Positions 37,017 through 45,007 of a stretch of DNA of 64,000 bases are shown here, piece after piece. Each line of letters starts with the position of its first letter. The first letter of the stretch is position 1. The DNA lies in the NCBI RefSeq assembly GCF_000384815.1, contig NZ_ARQF01000019.1:248001-312000 (forward strand). Reading direction: 5' to 3'. Below the pieces are notes generated by a model that saw only the letters and a list, made by a program, of their open reading frames with translations, ran no database searches and had not been told where the DNA came from. The position numbers and the translations under genes were made by a program. Source of the DNA: Halodesulfovibrio aestuarii DSM 17919 = ATCC 29578 (GTDB taxonomy: Bacteria > Desulfobacterota > Desulfovibrionia > Desulfovibrionales > Desulfovibrionaceae).

Positions 37017-37847
37017 TTACTTCAGCCTGAATGTCAGGGTTTGGCTTTTTCCGTTCCGAATAATATTCAGGGAAACATCATTTTTTTCTAGCATAGACAT
37101 CAACGAAGCTGCATCACCAAAGGATGTTAAAGGGGTTCCATTGGCTTTTATTAGCAAATCACCTTTACGTAATCCCATGTCATACAAAAAACTTTGTGTT
37201 TGTAGTGATTGAACATACAGTCCCCTTGTTTTTCCTCTTGTCTGCGGAACAATTCGAACACTGCTTGCAACCTTACTTACGTCTTTCAATTTATTTTTAA
37301 CATAGCTTCTAGCAACAATAAGCTCCTTAGGGTTGCCTGTTATGTTCTTTGTAGACTTAGCATCTATCAAAAGACGTTCTTTTACCTTTCCCCGCTGCAA
37401 AATAATCTCGCGCCTCTTTACATCGGTGATTTTCCAACCACCAATTGTTGAACCATACCTGTACAGAGATTGTTTGTTTTTATACAAAACAATTGCCCAA
37501 CTTTTAGAAGGTGTTTCTGCGCATATTGTTCCAAGCAAATAAAACCCACGCTGACTAACCGAAAGAGCCTGCTGAGTAATACTATTCACGGAATTATTTC
37601 GTTCAGGAGCTGGAGGAACATTTTTTACTTTTAAAAGATTTCGTTGCTCAATAAGCTCAAAAGAACTTAATGCGGCCCGCCTCTCTGAAATTGCAGTAGA
37701 AGTAACATTACGTGGCGCATACTTTGTCGGCACACTCTGCTCAGCAAAAAAAAGTGCAAAACAGGCATTGGCCATAAAATATGAGCTTACTATAATGACC
37801 CCTAATTCAATGAAAATTTTTATCTTATCTAAAGAAACGCCTGACAT
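37017..37847 (-). CDS. gspC: Type II secretion system protein GspC with PDZ domain
   Basis: The 276-residue product has one N-terminal membrane helix (about 10-32), a homology-region domain (FYLLGTICAETPSKSWAIV, about 100-160) that binds the secretin N0 domain, and a C-terminal PDZ domain (about 195-275; LYVQSLQTQSFLYDMGLRKGD). GspC connects inner-membrane platform and secretin and takes part in substrate recruitment. First gene of the minus-strand block, divergent from gspI. Confidence 0.9.
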   Translation of the reverse strand: MSGVSLDKIKIFIELGVIIVSSYFMANACFALFFAEQSVPTKYAPRNVTSTAISERRAALSSFELIEQRNLLKVKNVPPAPERNNSVNSITQQALSVSQRGFYLLGTICAETPSKSWAIVLYKNKQSLYRYGSTIGGWKITDVKRREIILQRGKVKERLLIDAKSTKNITGNPKELIVARSYVKNKLKDVSKVASSVRIVPQTRGKTRGLYVQSLQTQSFLYDMGLRKGDLLIKANGTPLTSFGDAASLMSMLEKNDVSLNIIRNGKSQTLTFRLK

Positions 37848-38228
37848 TTAGCTCTCATCAATTGAAAAATGTAAAAATTCCAAGTAATAACTACGGAGTC
37901 TTGCATTGCAAATCGTATCAAACGATTTAGGAAATTCTTATGACAGCACGGCAAGAAATTGAAAATGCAAACAACCTAATAAAAATACAGCCTTTTTAAA
38001 TATAATTCAATATAACTCTCTAGCCCCCCTTGCTGCATCGACTTAGCGAACGGAGGCAGCAAACTCAACAACCGAATTTCAGCTTTACTATACACGGTCA
38101 GAAATGATCCCCCCATAAATTCAGAATGCTTCTCGAAAGAAAATTTCTCACTCTTACACACATTATTAAAATGCTGAATGGGTAAGCTCAGAAAAGTAAC
38201 TTGACCCCATTAAAAAAAAGAGAATTAG
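37848..38228. other. Divergent intergenic region between gspC and gspI
   Basis: About 380 bases holding the start regions of the gspC-D-E-N and gspI-J-K operons. A 61-codon minus-strand ORF here has no ribosome-binding site or recognisable product and I do not call it. No clear promoter motif was found. Confidence 0.4.
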
Positions 38229-38627
38229 ATGCATCGCATCCGCCCTGAAACACCTCCCCAAAAAAAACGTCACCATGGCAATGCCGGCTTCACTATCGTC
38301 GAAGTTCTGGTCGCCTTGGTACTCTTAGGGGTCGCTGTCATGATGACCATTACCCTGACCACACAGAATCAGGACAATCTTGCCCAAACGCGCTGGCAGG
38401 ACACTGCAATCATCCTTGCACGGGAAAAACTCTTCGAACTAGAACAAGATGGCTTCTCTGCAACCACTTCAAAATATGGTGATTTTGGATCGGAACACCC
38501 GGGATTTGAATGGCAAGCATCCGCACATGCCACGAACAAAACAAACATTTATAGATTGCTCTTGACTGTCTCAGTGGGGAAAAAAGAAAACTGCTATGTT
38601 ACCATTGAAAAGCTTTTCAAAGAATAG
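38229..38627 (+). CDS. gspI: Minor pseudopilin GspI
   Basis: The 132-residue product has a prepilin motif (AG/FTIVEVLVALVLLGVAVM, Glu5 present) and the short GspI-type C-terminal domain (NLAQTRWQDTAIILAREKL, LFKE). GspI nucleates the pseudopilus tip with GspJ and GspK. Its 3' end overlaps gspJ by 32 bases; I, J and K form one coupled operon. Confidence 0.9.
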   Translation: MHRIRPETPPQKKRHHGNAGFTIVEVLVALVLLGVAVMMTITLTTQNQDNLAQTRWQDTAIILAREKLFELEQDGFSATTSKYGDFGSEHPGFEWQASAHATNKTNIYRLLLTVSVGKKENCYVTIEKLFKE

Positions 38628-39276
38628 GGCAGCAACTCAGGTGCATCGTTCTGACAGACAAGCAGGTTTTACCTTGCTTGAGCTGCTCATTGCCATGACG
38701 TTAATGGCAACCATCATTACAACTCTTTTTGCACTCTTCAGCAATGTACTGGACGCATCACAACATGCGAGAAAACGCATGGTCTACGATCAGGCTGGCA
38801 GAACTGTTTTGAGCATCGTTGAAGACGATTTGCGGTATATGCTTCCAGATATGAAGACTGACGGGTTGCAATTTGATGCAACGCTTGAAAGCGAAGGTTT
38901 TGCTGAGCGTAACCTGCTTGGGTTTGCCACGACTTCTTCACTCGCCTTCCATGCAAATGATCATGTTCGTACACTGCAATATGTTACCTATATTCTGAAG
39001 GAACAAGATAATGATCTCTACACACTTATCAGAACAGAGCACTCCAACCCCACTGTCACGGGAGATTTCACTGACCTGAAATATCCATTACTTGAAGACA
39101 TCATCAAATGCTCTTTTGAATATTATGACAGCGAATACAATGAATTTATTAAAGATTGGGGTGTAGAAAAAAACATTCTTCCAACAGCCATACGAGTCAA
39201 CCTTGTTCTGGGCAACAAAGACGAAAAGTACCAATACAAACTCACGGTGCCACTACCACAGGAAGAGAATAAATAA
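38596..39276 (+). CDS. gspJ: Minor pseudopilin GspJ
   Basis: The 226-residue product has a leader of about 23 residues, then the prepilin motif QAG/FTLLELLIAMTLMATII and the GspJ-type domain (RTVLSIVEDDLRYML, LPTAIRVNLVLG). It overlaps gspI, and its stop codon shares a base with the gspK start. Part of the I-J-K tip complex. Confidence 0.92.
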   Translation: MLPLKSFSKNRAATQVHRSDRQAGFTLLELLIAMTLMATIITTLFALFSNVLDASQHARKRMVYDQAGRTVLSIVEDDLRYMLPDMKTDGLQFDATLESEGFAERNLLGFATTSSLAFHANDHVRTLQYVTYILKEQDNDLYTLIRTEHSNPTVTGDFTDLKYPLLEDIIKCSFEYYDSEYNEFIKDWGVEKNILPTAIRVNLVLGNKDEKYQYKLTVPLPQEENK

Positions 39277-40307
39277 TGCGATCAACCGCCACACCCCCTG
39301 CCTGTAATAAAGAACAGGGTGCAATTATCATTATTATCCTGCTTGTACTTGTAATTCTTTCTTTTCTTGCCATGGAACTATCCAAGGAAACACTTATAGA
39401 CCACACAAGCTCTGCCGTTGTTAAATCATCTATTGCTGGAAATGCATTGTGTGATTCCGGCCGGCTACTGGCAAAAGAAATTTTGATCACCGATTTGAAA
39501 GAAAGCAGTGGCGACTATAACTTTGAAGCATGGGGATCTTTTGATTCCGAACTAAAGGAAATCTCAAAAGAACTTGTCAGCGGATCACTGTCTGGAGAAA
39601 TTACAGACGAAAATGCTCTCTTTCCTATTAACAAGCTTGCGCTGCTTGATCAGAATACAAAGCAACAGACTGAACAGTACCAAGCTATTTTTCTGCGCAT
39701 GCTAAAAACACTTTGCACTGATCTGGATATCACATCAGGCACGCCGGAAGATCTTATGACTTCCATCCGTATATGGCAGGGTGAAGAACTTGCCAGAGCC
39801 TCAGAAGACGACACATGGTATCTGGCTCAAGAAACAGCATATACCAGAACCAAAAAGCCGTTCCGCTCTCCTAGTGAAATTCTGTTGTTATACTGGCCGA
39901 ATGCCCAAAAAGGCGACCTTGAAAAACTCTACTACGGCACTGACGCAATAAAAGGCCTTCGTGATCTCATAACTGTTTGGGGAAGAGGACCTATTAATAT
40001 GAATACAGCATGCGATGCGTTAGTTTACGCCACCCCGTCCAGTGATGAACATGAGGAAGAATTTCTGGCCCAAGCTACTGCCTATCGTAACGATCCTGCC
40101 AACAACTTTGAAACCGCATGGTACCTCAACACGGCCAAGCTCTGCGGTATTCAGGAAAAAGATATTCCAAATGAAATCTTAAGTTTTAAAACTAACACAT
40201 TCCGCGTCAATCTCACGGCTCAAATTGGAAGTGCCCACAAGCGGGAAGTGATTATCCTACGCCGGACGATTAAAAAAATCACCCTGTTGGGAAGTTATGG
40301 GGAATAA
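39276..40307 (+). CDS. gspK: Minor pseudopilin GspK
   Basis: The 343-residue product has a short leader ending in Gly, then AIIIIILLVLVILSF. The Glu normally at position 5 is absent, as is typical of GspK, the pseudopilin that caps the tip. The large helical domain (about 110-320) includes NMNTACDALVYA and the GspK-type RSPSEILL stretch. Last gene of the T2SS cluster in the window. No prepilin peptidase (GspO) is present here, so processing must rely on one encoded elsewhere. Confidence 0.9.
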   Translation: MRSTATPPACNKEQGAIIIIILLVLVILSFLAMELSKETLIDHTSSAVVKSSIAGNALCDSGRLLAKEILITDLKESSGDYNFEAWGSFDSELKEISKELVSGSLSGEITDENALFPINKLALLDQNTKQQTEQYQAIFLRMLKTLCTDLDITSGTPEDLMTSIRIWQGEELARASEDDTWYLAQETAYTRTKKPFRSPSEILLLYWPNAQKGDLEKLYYGTDAIKGLRDLITVWGRGPINMNTACDALVYATPSSDEHEEEFLAQATAYRNDPANNFETAWYLNTAKLCGIQEKDIPNEILSFKTNTFRVNLTAQIGSAHKREVIILRRTIKKITLLGSYGE

Positions 40308-40313
40308 CAGATC

Positions 40314-40339
40314 CAAAAAAACAGCCAGAACGAATGGCT
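40314..40339 (-). terminator. Probable terminator after the small lipoprotein gene
   Basis: AGCCA (40323-40327) and TGGCT (40335-40339) form a short stem, followed on the minus strand by a seven-T run. Modest stem, so moderate confidence. Confidence 0.5.
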
Positions 40340-40348
40340 CCTTAATTG

Positions 40349-40690
40349 TTATTTACCTAAAACCCTCGTTGGTGAAGCCGTGATCGCATGTTTGTTTACA
40401 AACACATACTCTTCCTGAGGGTAAATAATGCCATATATATAGTTTTGTTCTTCAGTGGGGATAATTGTGGGCTCAAAAGCTCTAGCTGCTATTATTAAAC
40501 ATCGACCTTCACAGATCATTCGGTTCAATGACATTACATCATGCTGGTTAAGCAACCTAAAGCACATGTTGAAGTCACTTAACGTATACGCAGCTATAAC
40601 TCTCGGAGCAGGTATTGGTTGTTCTACCAAAACACCCCACTGAGAGCAGGCACAACAAAAAAGCAACAAACAGAATACCAGATACCGCAT
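40349..40690 (-). CDS. Small putative lipoprotein next to the T2SS cluster
   Basis: The 113-residue product has a short lipoprotein signal (MRYLVFCLLLFCCAC, lipobox-like before the Cys at about 15) and a strong AAGGGGG ribosome-binding site. The mature part of about 98 residues has three further Cys and no family I recognise. It is convergent with gspK. Size and lipidation would suit a secretin pilotin (GspS/AspS class), but no sequence signature supports this beyond position. Confidence 0.6.
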   Translation of the reverse strand: MRYLVFCLLLFCCACSQWGVLVEQPIPAPRVIAAYTLSDFNMCFRLLNQHDVMSLNRMICEGRCLIIAARAFEPTIIPTEEQNYIYGIIYPQEEYVFVNKHAITASPTRVLGK

Positions 40691-40862
40691 AACAGCCCCC
40701 TTCGTTCTACTTACTACACAGAGTAGGTGTTAGGTGAAGTTAGCTCAAGGGTATGTACCAAATTGTTTGTAAGGTAACGTTCCTATCGTTGCGCTCTCTG
40801 AATTTCTTGATGATGCAAAAGTGTCCAGAATGAACAAGCTTACACCTTGTCGGCTGAAAAAC

Positions 40863-40894
40863 AAAAAAGCTCTTACACTTTCGTGTAAGAGCTT
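40863..40894 (-). terminator. Terminator of the tRNA transcript
   Basis: Perfect 12-base stem (40867-40878 and 40883-40894, core GCTCTTACAC) with TTTC/GAAA loop, followed on the minus strand by a T-run. It sits just downstream of tRNA-Glu. Confidence 0.9.
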
Positions 40895-40903
40895 AAATTG
40901 CTT

Positions 40904-40981
40904 TGGCGTCCCCAAGGGGATTTGAACCCCTGTCGCCTGCGTGAAAGGCAGGTGTCCTGGGCCAGGCTAGACGATGGGGAC
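40904..40981 (-). tRNA. tRNA-Glu (anticodon UUC)
   Basis: Minus-strand cloverleaf with acceptor GTCCCCA/TGGGGAC, anticodon loop CTTTCAC (UUC), T-loop GTTCAAATC and encoded CCA. Very close to the standard bacterial tRNA-Glu. It is transcribed after tRNA-Gln in the same direction. Confidence 0.95.
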
Positions 40982-41034
40982 GCTTGAAAACTTGCATTTT
41001 TCTAACGAAGCAAAGTGCAATGTTAAGAAAAAAT

Positions 41035-41109
41035 TGGCTGGGCTACAAGGACTTGAACCTTGATTAACGGAGCCAGAACCCGTCGTCCTGCCAATTGAAC
41101 GATAGCCCA
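41035..41109 (-). tRNA. tRNA-Gln (anticodon CUG)
   Basis: Minus-strand cloverleaf with acceptor TGGGCTA/TAGCCCA, anticodon loop TTCTGGC (CUG), T-loop GTTCAAGTC and encoded CCA. It lies 53 bases before tRNA-Glu and just downstream of a good sigma-70 promoter. Confidence 0.93.
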
Positions 41110-41123
41110 GCAAGTGAGAGGTG

Positions 41124-41152
41124 TTTTTATGGAAATTGCTTCACCTTGTCAA
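41124..41152 (-). promoter_or_regulatory. Sigma-70 promoter of the tRNA-Gln/tRNA-Glu operon
   Basis: On the minus strand TTGACA (41152-41147), a 17-base spacer and TAAAAA (41129-41124) precede the tRNA-Gln 5' end by about 15 bases. The plus-strand ORF over this stretch is therefore unlikely to be a gene. Confidence 0.8.
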
Positions 41153-41627
41153 TACAGAAATTATTTTTTTCTGATCGTTATCCTCTTCTTGCATTACGCT
41201 TCTACAGAATCCACCGTACGTATTTTCAATCTTAACTCGCTCATTTTTGCGATTTATAGCCTGTCACCGAACAGGGAATACAACCTGCATCAACAATCAC
41301 TTTCTGTTTACCGCCAAAGCACCTGCAAAGCGCTAACCCAACGGGGCAACACGTTCCGGCATTACCGAAATCCCCTTTCTTAACATCCCGCAATCATTAC
41401 GCGAACAACTTCCCACTCTCCATAATACCTCATGTTCTATAGAAAGAACGTTTACGTAAGCTGCTGTTTGCTATATATAGTAACTAGATACGGTATGAAA
41501 TTGTACACCACGGAATGCAATACATTATATAATGTTAGCTGAGCCGTTGCTTTAACATGACGAGGGGAAGTCGAAGTAGCGGGTACATTTCATAGATAAG
41601 CACCGTACACCTGCAAAGGGAGTTTGA

Positions 41628-42239
41628 ATGAAGAAAGATTGGACACCGGAACAAACAGAAAAACGCCGTCTCATTCTTGATGCAGCACGGGAGTTATTCT
41701 CTAAAGAAGGCGTCAGCAATGTATCCATGCGACGCATTGCTGCAAAAGTAAATTACAGTCCGGCACTCATTTACCGCTACGTAAAAAACAAAGAAGAATT
41801 ACTGGATCAGCTTCGGACTGAAGGCTACCAAATTCTTCTGAACCGAATGTCAAGACTTGAGGTCGATCCCGATCCTATCAAGTACCTTACCGATCTTGCT
41901 GTTGAATACAGCGGGTTTGGCGTTGATTACTGGGAATATTACGACCTTATGTTCCACATGCCTATTCAAATTTCTGAGGACGGCACTGTACCGGTAAAAG
42001 GCTATGAAGCTGTACTCGGCATGGTCAGAAATGCTGTTGAACAAGCCATTAAAGCCGGTCATTTTGCTGGATGTTCTGTTGATGAAGCTATGTTTATGTC
42101 ATGGTCACAGATTCACGGTTTACTTAGCCTCTATATTTCAGGTCGTACACCGTTCCACATCGGTGAAGACCGGGCAAAAGTAATGTTGCAAGAAATTCCA
42201 CGTCACTTCCTAAGAATAGTCGCAACGGGTAAAAAATAA
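41628..42239 (+). CDS. TetR-family transcriptional regulator
   Basis: The 203-residue product has an N-terminal TetR DNA-binding domain (about 12-58; ILDAARELFSKEGVSNVSMRRIAAKVNYSP, split by its turn) and a helical ligand-binding domain with a TetR_C-like segment (MFMSWSQIHGLLSLYISGRTP). The ribosome-binding site AGGGAG is well placed. It is convergent with the DUF4037/DUF4125 genes and has no obvious divergent target next to it, so its ligand and regulon are unknown. Confidence 0.88.
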   Translation: MKKDWTPEQTEKRRLILDAARELFSKEGVSNVSMRRIAAKVNYSPALIYRYVKNKEELLDQLRTEGYQILLNRMSRLEVDPDPIKYLTDLAVEYSGFGVDYWEYYDLMFHMPIQISEDGTVPVKGYEAVLGMVRNAVEQAIKAGHFAGCSVDEAMFMSWSQIHGLLSLYISGRTPFHIGEDRAKVMLQEIPRHFLRIVATGKK

Positions 42240-42292
42240 GCTGTTGCTAAATCTTTGCAGTGGTTACAACTAACACTGCGCTACCATTATAA

Positions 42293-42329
42293 AAAAAGGG
42301 CTGCCCACATTCCTAGGGCTGCCCTTTTT
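42293..42329. terminator. Bidirectional terminator between the TetR gene and the DUF4037 gene
   Basis: AAAAAGGGC (42293-42301) pairs with GCCCTTTTT (42321-42329), with an inner GCCC/GGGC stem. T-runs on both strands suit the convergent gene arrangement. Confidence 0.85.
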
Positions 42330-42365
42330 CATATTCAATATGCTGACTTCTAATCTGCATAAAAA

Positions 42366-43316
42366 CTAGCTGCATTGTACTCCATGCAGTACTGGCAAAT
42401 TCCTAATCTGAGGATTCTCGATCTGTCTCTGAATCACCTCAGCCTGTGTCATAAGCCAAATCTCTTTGCTACGACTCAATCCTTTTCTCTGTAATAATGC
42501 TACTATTTCCACACAGACAGCTTCTATTGCTGCTTCAGCTGTACTAAGTACATCTGCACCCTGTGTAATATCCAGTGACAATACACCATTGAGTTTTGCA
42601 GCAATGGATTCCCCGTCAGGAAGATCATTCATTCCGCGAAATGCCCACTTGTAAAACGGCATGTATTTACCATGCATCAAGTATAATGCAGCTATTGTGG
42701 ATTCTACAAAACGCGATACAGCAAGTAACGCTGCGGCATCGTTACGCTTAAGCATACGTAGTGCATTATACTGTCCACTCTGCGCCATAACAGCCAAACG
42801 AGCCGCAAGTTTTTTCTTCATGACATCGTCAGGGTAAAATTCAAGCAGAGCATTACGGAATGCGGTGAATTCCCCACATGGATCAGCAAACACCTCACCG
42901 TTTGTTGCGACAGCTAAAAAATGCTCAGGCACTGTATACCATTGCTGCCAAGTCGAGAGAGGTTGCCCGCTGTTAATAAAGCGTTTGAAAAATCCTTCAG
43001 TAGTGAACAGTCCTACGCGTCCATTTCGCAACGGTGGAGCCATCCGCACCGGACACCCCTTAAATTTTGAAGGCAGTCTTGCAAAAACAGACTCCAAAAG
43101 AGGTTCAACTTGAGCAGCTATTGACTCCGAAGCCCATACACAAAGTCCAGCTCCCCAATCATGATCTTGCGAAAATTCATCATCAAACCCAAAACATTCA
43201 GACCCTTCACCGACAAGACCAATAGCGAGCTGATTGATATAGTCCGGCAACTCGAGTTGCAGCATCGGAGCCACAATCTCGTGATAAAATTCTCGTGATA
43301 ACGTTAACCCTTGCAT
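42366..43316 (-). CDS. DUF4037 protein, nucleotidyltransferase-like
   Basis: The 316-residue product has an N-terminal nucleotidyltransferase-like signature (LVGEGSECFGFDDEFSQDHD, about 33-52), the GxGS...D-D...DHDWG pattern seen in DUF4037 proteins, and a helical C-terminal half. Family members are uncharacterised; a nucleotide-transfer activity is a structural guess. The DUF4125 gene lies 23 bases upstream in the same direction. The two domains are often neighbours or fused, suggesting a joint role. Confidence 0.8.
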   Translation of the reverse strand: MQGLTLSREFYHEIVAPMLQLELPDYINQLAIGLVGEGSECFGFDDEFSQDHDWGAGLCVWASESIAAQVEPLLESVFARLPSKFKGCPVRMAPPLRNGRVGLFTTEGFFKRFINSGQPLSTWQQWYTVPEHFLAVATNGEVFADPCGEFTAFRNALLEFYPDDVMKKKLAARLAVMAQSGQYNALRMLKRNDAAALLAVSRFVESTIAALYLMHGKYMPFYKWAFRGMNDLPDGESIAAKLNGVLSLDITQGADVLSTAEAAIEAVCVEIVALLQRKGLSRSKEIWLMTQAEVIQRQIENPQIRNLPVLHGVQCS

Positions 43317-43339
43317 GGATCCACCTTCTTTTCTACACG

Positions 43340-43909
43340 CTAACTCTGATGAAGTTTTTCACGTCTGCGAGCTTCTAACTCTTCAAGCGTACCTAATCCC
43401 ATTCGAGCATAAAAATTAGAGTAACGTTTACGAGCCAAGTTCTCACCACGGCTTAGAGCGCTATCCACACACGCCTGATATAAATCAAGACTGCGCTCGG
43501 ACAACGTCTCCATTTCTGCAGGGAAATACATATCAAATCGAGCAAGAGATTGAGGGAATAACAAAGGAAATTCCTGAAGCAACTCCTGCATCCATACACG
43601 CTCTGTTGCAGTTATCTTCCGGACTTTATCCATGTTGGGAGAAACACACGGAATAAGATCATCCATACGGGCATATTTCTCAGTCATAAAGTTACGCCCG
43701 ACGCGTTCAGCTTCAATAAGATCATCATTGTACGATCCAATATATTCATCTGACAATACAGAAAAAATCATCCACCGCCACCGACGGAACATATCAGGAT
43801 TTTCCTGACAGGAAGCTGTGCCACCCATATTTTTAGTATTAAGAAACATAGCCAGCTCGCGTTCAATTACATCATGAATCAATTCTTCACGATTATGATT
43901 GGTTTCCAT
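43340..43909 (-). CDS. DUF4125 family protein
   Basis: The 189-residue helical protein resembles DUF4125 (ELAMFLNTKNMGGTASCQEN, FRRWRWMIFSVLSDEYIGSY). There is no signal peptide or membrane helix. It lies directly upstream of the DUF4037 gene and is probably cotranscribed. No activity is known for the family. Confidence 0.78.
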   Translation of the reverse strand: METNHNREELIHDVIERELAMFLNTKNMGGTASCQENPDMFRRWRWMIFSVLSDEYIGSYNDDLIEAERVGRNFMTEKYARMDDLIPCVSPNMDKVRKITATERVWMQELLQEFPLLFPQSLARFDMYFPAEMETLSERSLDLYQACVDSALSRGENLARKRYSNFYARMGLGTLEELEARRREKLHQS

Positions 43910-44062
43910 GCAACAATACCTTCCGAAAATTTAAGGAATAATTCTTTTAAAAAGCATCCCAACCACTATCAGGGATATCCACCAACAATCTTGGTGGTAC
44001 CTGACCCCCTGTAAAGAGAATACTGGGATTTTCTGCTTCTTTACAAACCAACATAACAGGAT

Positions 44063-44119
44063 AAAAAAACACGAGCCGATTCCGTTGCTTAGCATACTAG
44101 AAAGCAACAGAACCGGCTC
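44063..44119 (-). terminator. Terminator at the end of the isethionate minus-strand operon
   Basis: GAGCCG, TTC and GTTGCTT blocks (44074-44090) pair with AAGCAAC, GAA and CGGCTC (44102-44119), with two single mismatches. On the minus strand a seven-T run follows (44069-44063). It lies about 125 bases after the TauE-type gene. Confidence 0.8.
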
Positions 44120-44244
44120 AATCAAACGGGAGTGATGTGTGACATGAAAACATGCCTCATAGGCTATTATAAATTGGCCACTCAATGTATACGTTCAAAA
44201 AACACTTTGTAAAAAAAATATAAATAGCCTTGCAGCGAACCAAC

Positions 44245-44982
44245 TTATAATAAAAACTGCAGTGCGTTTCCAGCAATCTTCAATCCAAGAACTGCCATCA
44301 ACACAAAGAAAAATTTTCGGTATGATGCTTCTGAAATAAATCCTGAAAGATAAATCCCCAGCTTGCTTCCGCAGACAACAGCTGGAACAGATACTGCGTA
44401 CAAAGTAAGCGCGTATATATCAATATTACCGATTACGACCTGTGTAGAAACGATAAGCACGCCGGTTAAAATAAACCCCGCACTGAGAATCGCCTTTACA
44501 GCATTTTTGGGACAGCCACAGTATGCGGTATACACTGCAAGCGGCGGGCCATTAAAGCTGAATGCCATCCCTAGAGAGCTCGACATAACACCGGCAACGT
44601 AGCCCCACGCAGGATTTATCACCCGCCCTTCTTTCTTTTCAAAAAACAAACTCCAGACAGCATAAAAAGCAACAAATGCCCCCATGCCAAACCTGAGCAG
44701 CAGCTCCGGTGCAAACTGTAAGGCATACGCGCTTAATACAACACCGGGAATAGCTCCCAGAAGCAACGTCTTTGTATACCGCCACTCAATATGCTTGCGA
44801 TAAATCCACCCTGCATGGCAGTTCAACGTTAGCACAATCATTGTTGCACTGGGTACGAGTAGTGATACGTCCATTACGTAGCTGATGATTGGCATGGCAA
44901 CCATGGCAGCGCCAAAGCCGGCTAGACCATTTACAAAGCCGCCGACAAACCATCCCATCGCAATAAATAGTAAGTGTTCCAT
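44245..44982 (-). CDS. TauE/SafE-family anion exporter (probable sulfite/organosulfur permease)
   Basis: The 245-residue protein has about seven or eight membrane helices and the TauE/SafE pattern: an N-terminal half with FVNGLAGFGAAMVAMPI and a repeat half with GVMSSSLGMAFSFNGPPLAVY. Relatives are encoded in taurine and isethionate degradation loci, where sulfite or sulfonate export is proposed. Here it closes the locus, 26 bases after the sigma-54 activator gene. Release of excess sulfite during isethionate cleavage is a plausible but unproven role. Confidence 0.8.
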   Translation of the reverse strand: MEHLLFIAMGWFVGGFVNGLAGFGAAMVAMPIISYVMDVSLLVPSATMIVLTLNCHAGWIYRKHIEWRYTKTLLLGAIPGVVLSAYALQFAPELLLRFGMGAFVAFYAVWSLFFEKKEGRVINPAWGYVAGVMSSSLGMAFSFNGPPLAVYTAYCGCPKNAVKAILSAGFILTGVLIVSTQVVIGNIDIYALTLYAVSVPAVVCGSKLGIYLSGFISEASYRKFFFVLMAVLGLKIAGNALQFLL

Positions 44983-45007
44983 TGTGTAATTTTTCGACGA
45001 ACCAGAG

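Noticed and set aside
37976..38161. 61-codon minus-strand ORF between gspC and gspI
   Set aside because: No ribosome-binding site and no family resemblance; the intergenic region is more likely to hold divergent promoters.
40904..41109. tRNA genes as a possible integration site of a mobile element
   Set aside because: No integrase, no direct repeat of a tRNA 3' end and no mobile-element genes were seen nearby.
41114..41383. 89-codon plus-strand ORF beside the tRNA genes
   Set aside because: It overlaps the minus-strand tRNA promoter (TTGACA-17-TAAAAA), has no ribosome-binding site and no recognisable product.
43931..44185. 84-codon minus-strand ORF with hydrophobic stretches
   Set aside because: It covers the terminator of the isethionate operon and has no good ribosome-binding site; the hydrophobic stretches come from AT-rich DNA.
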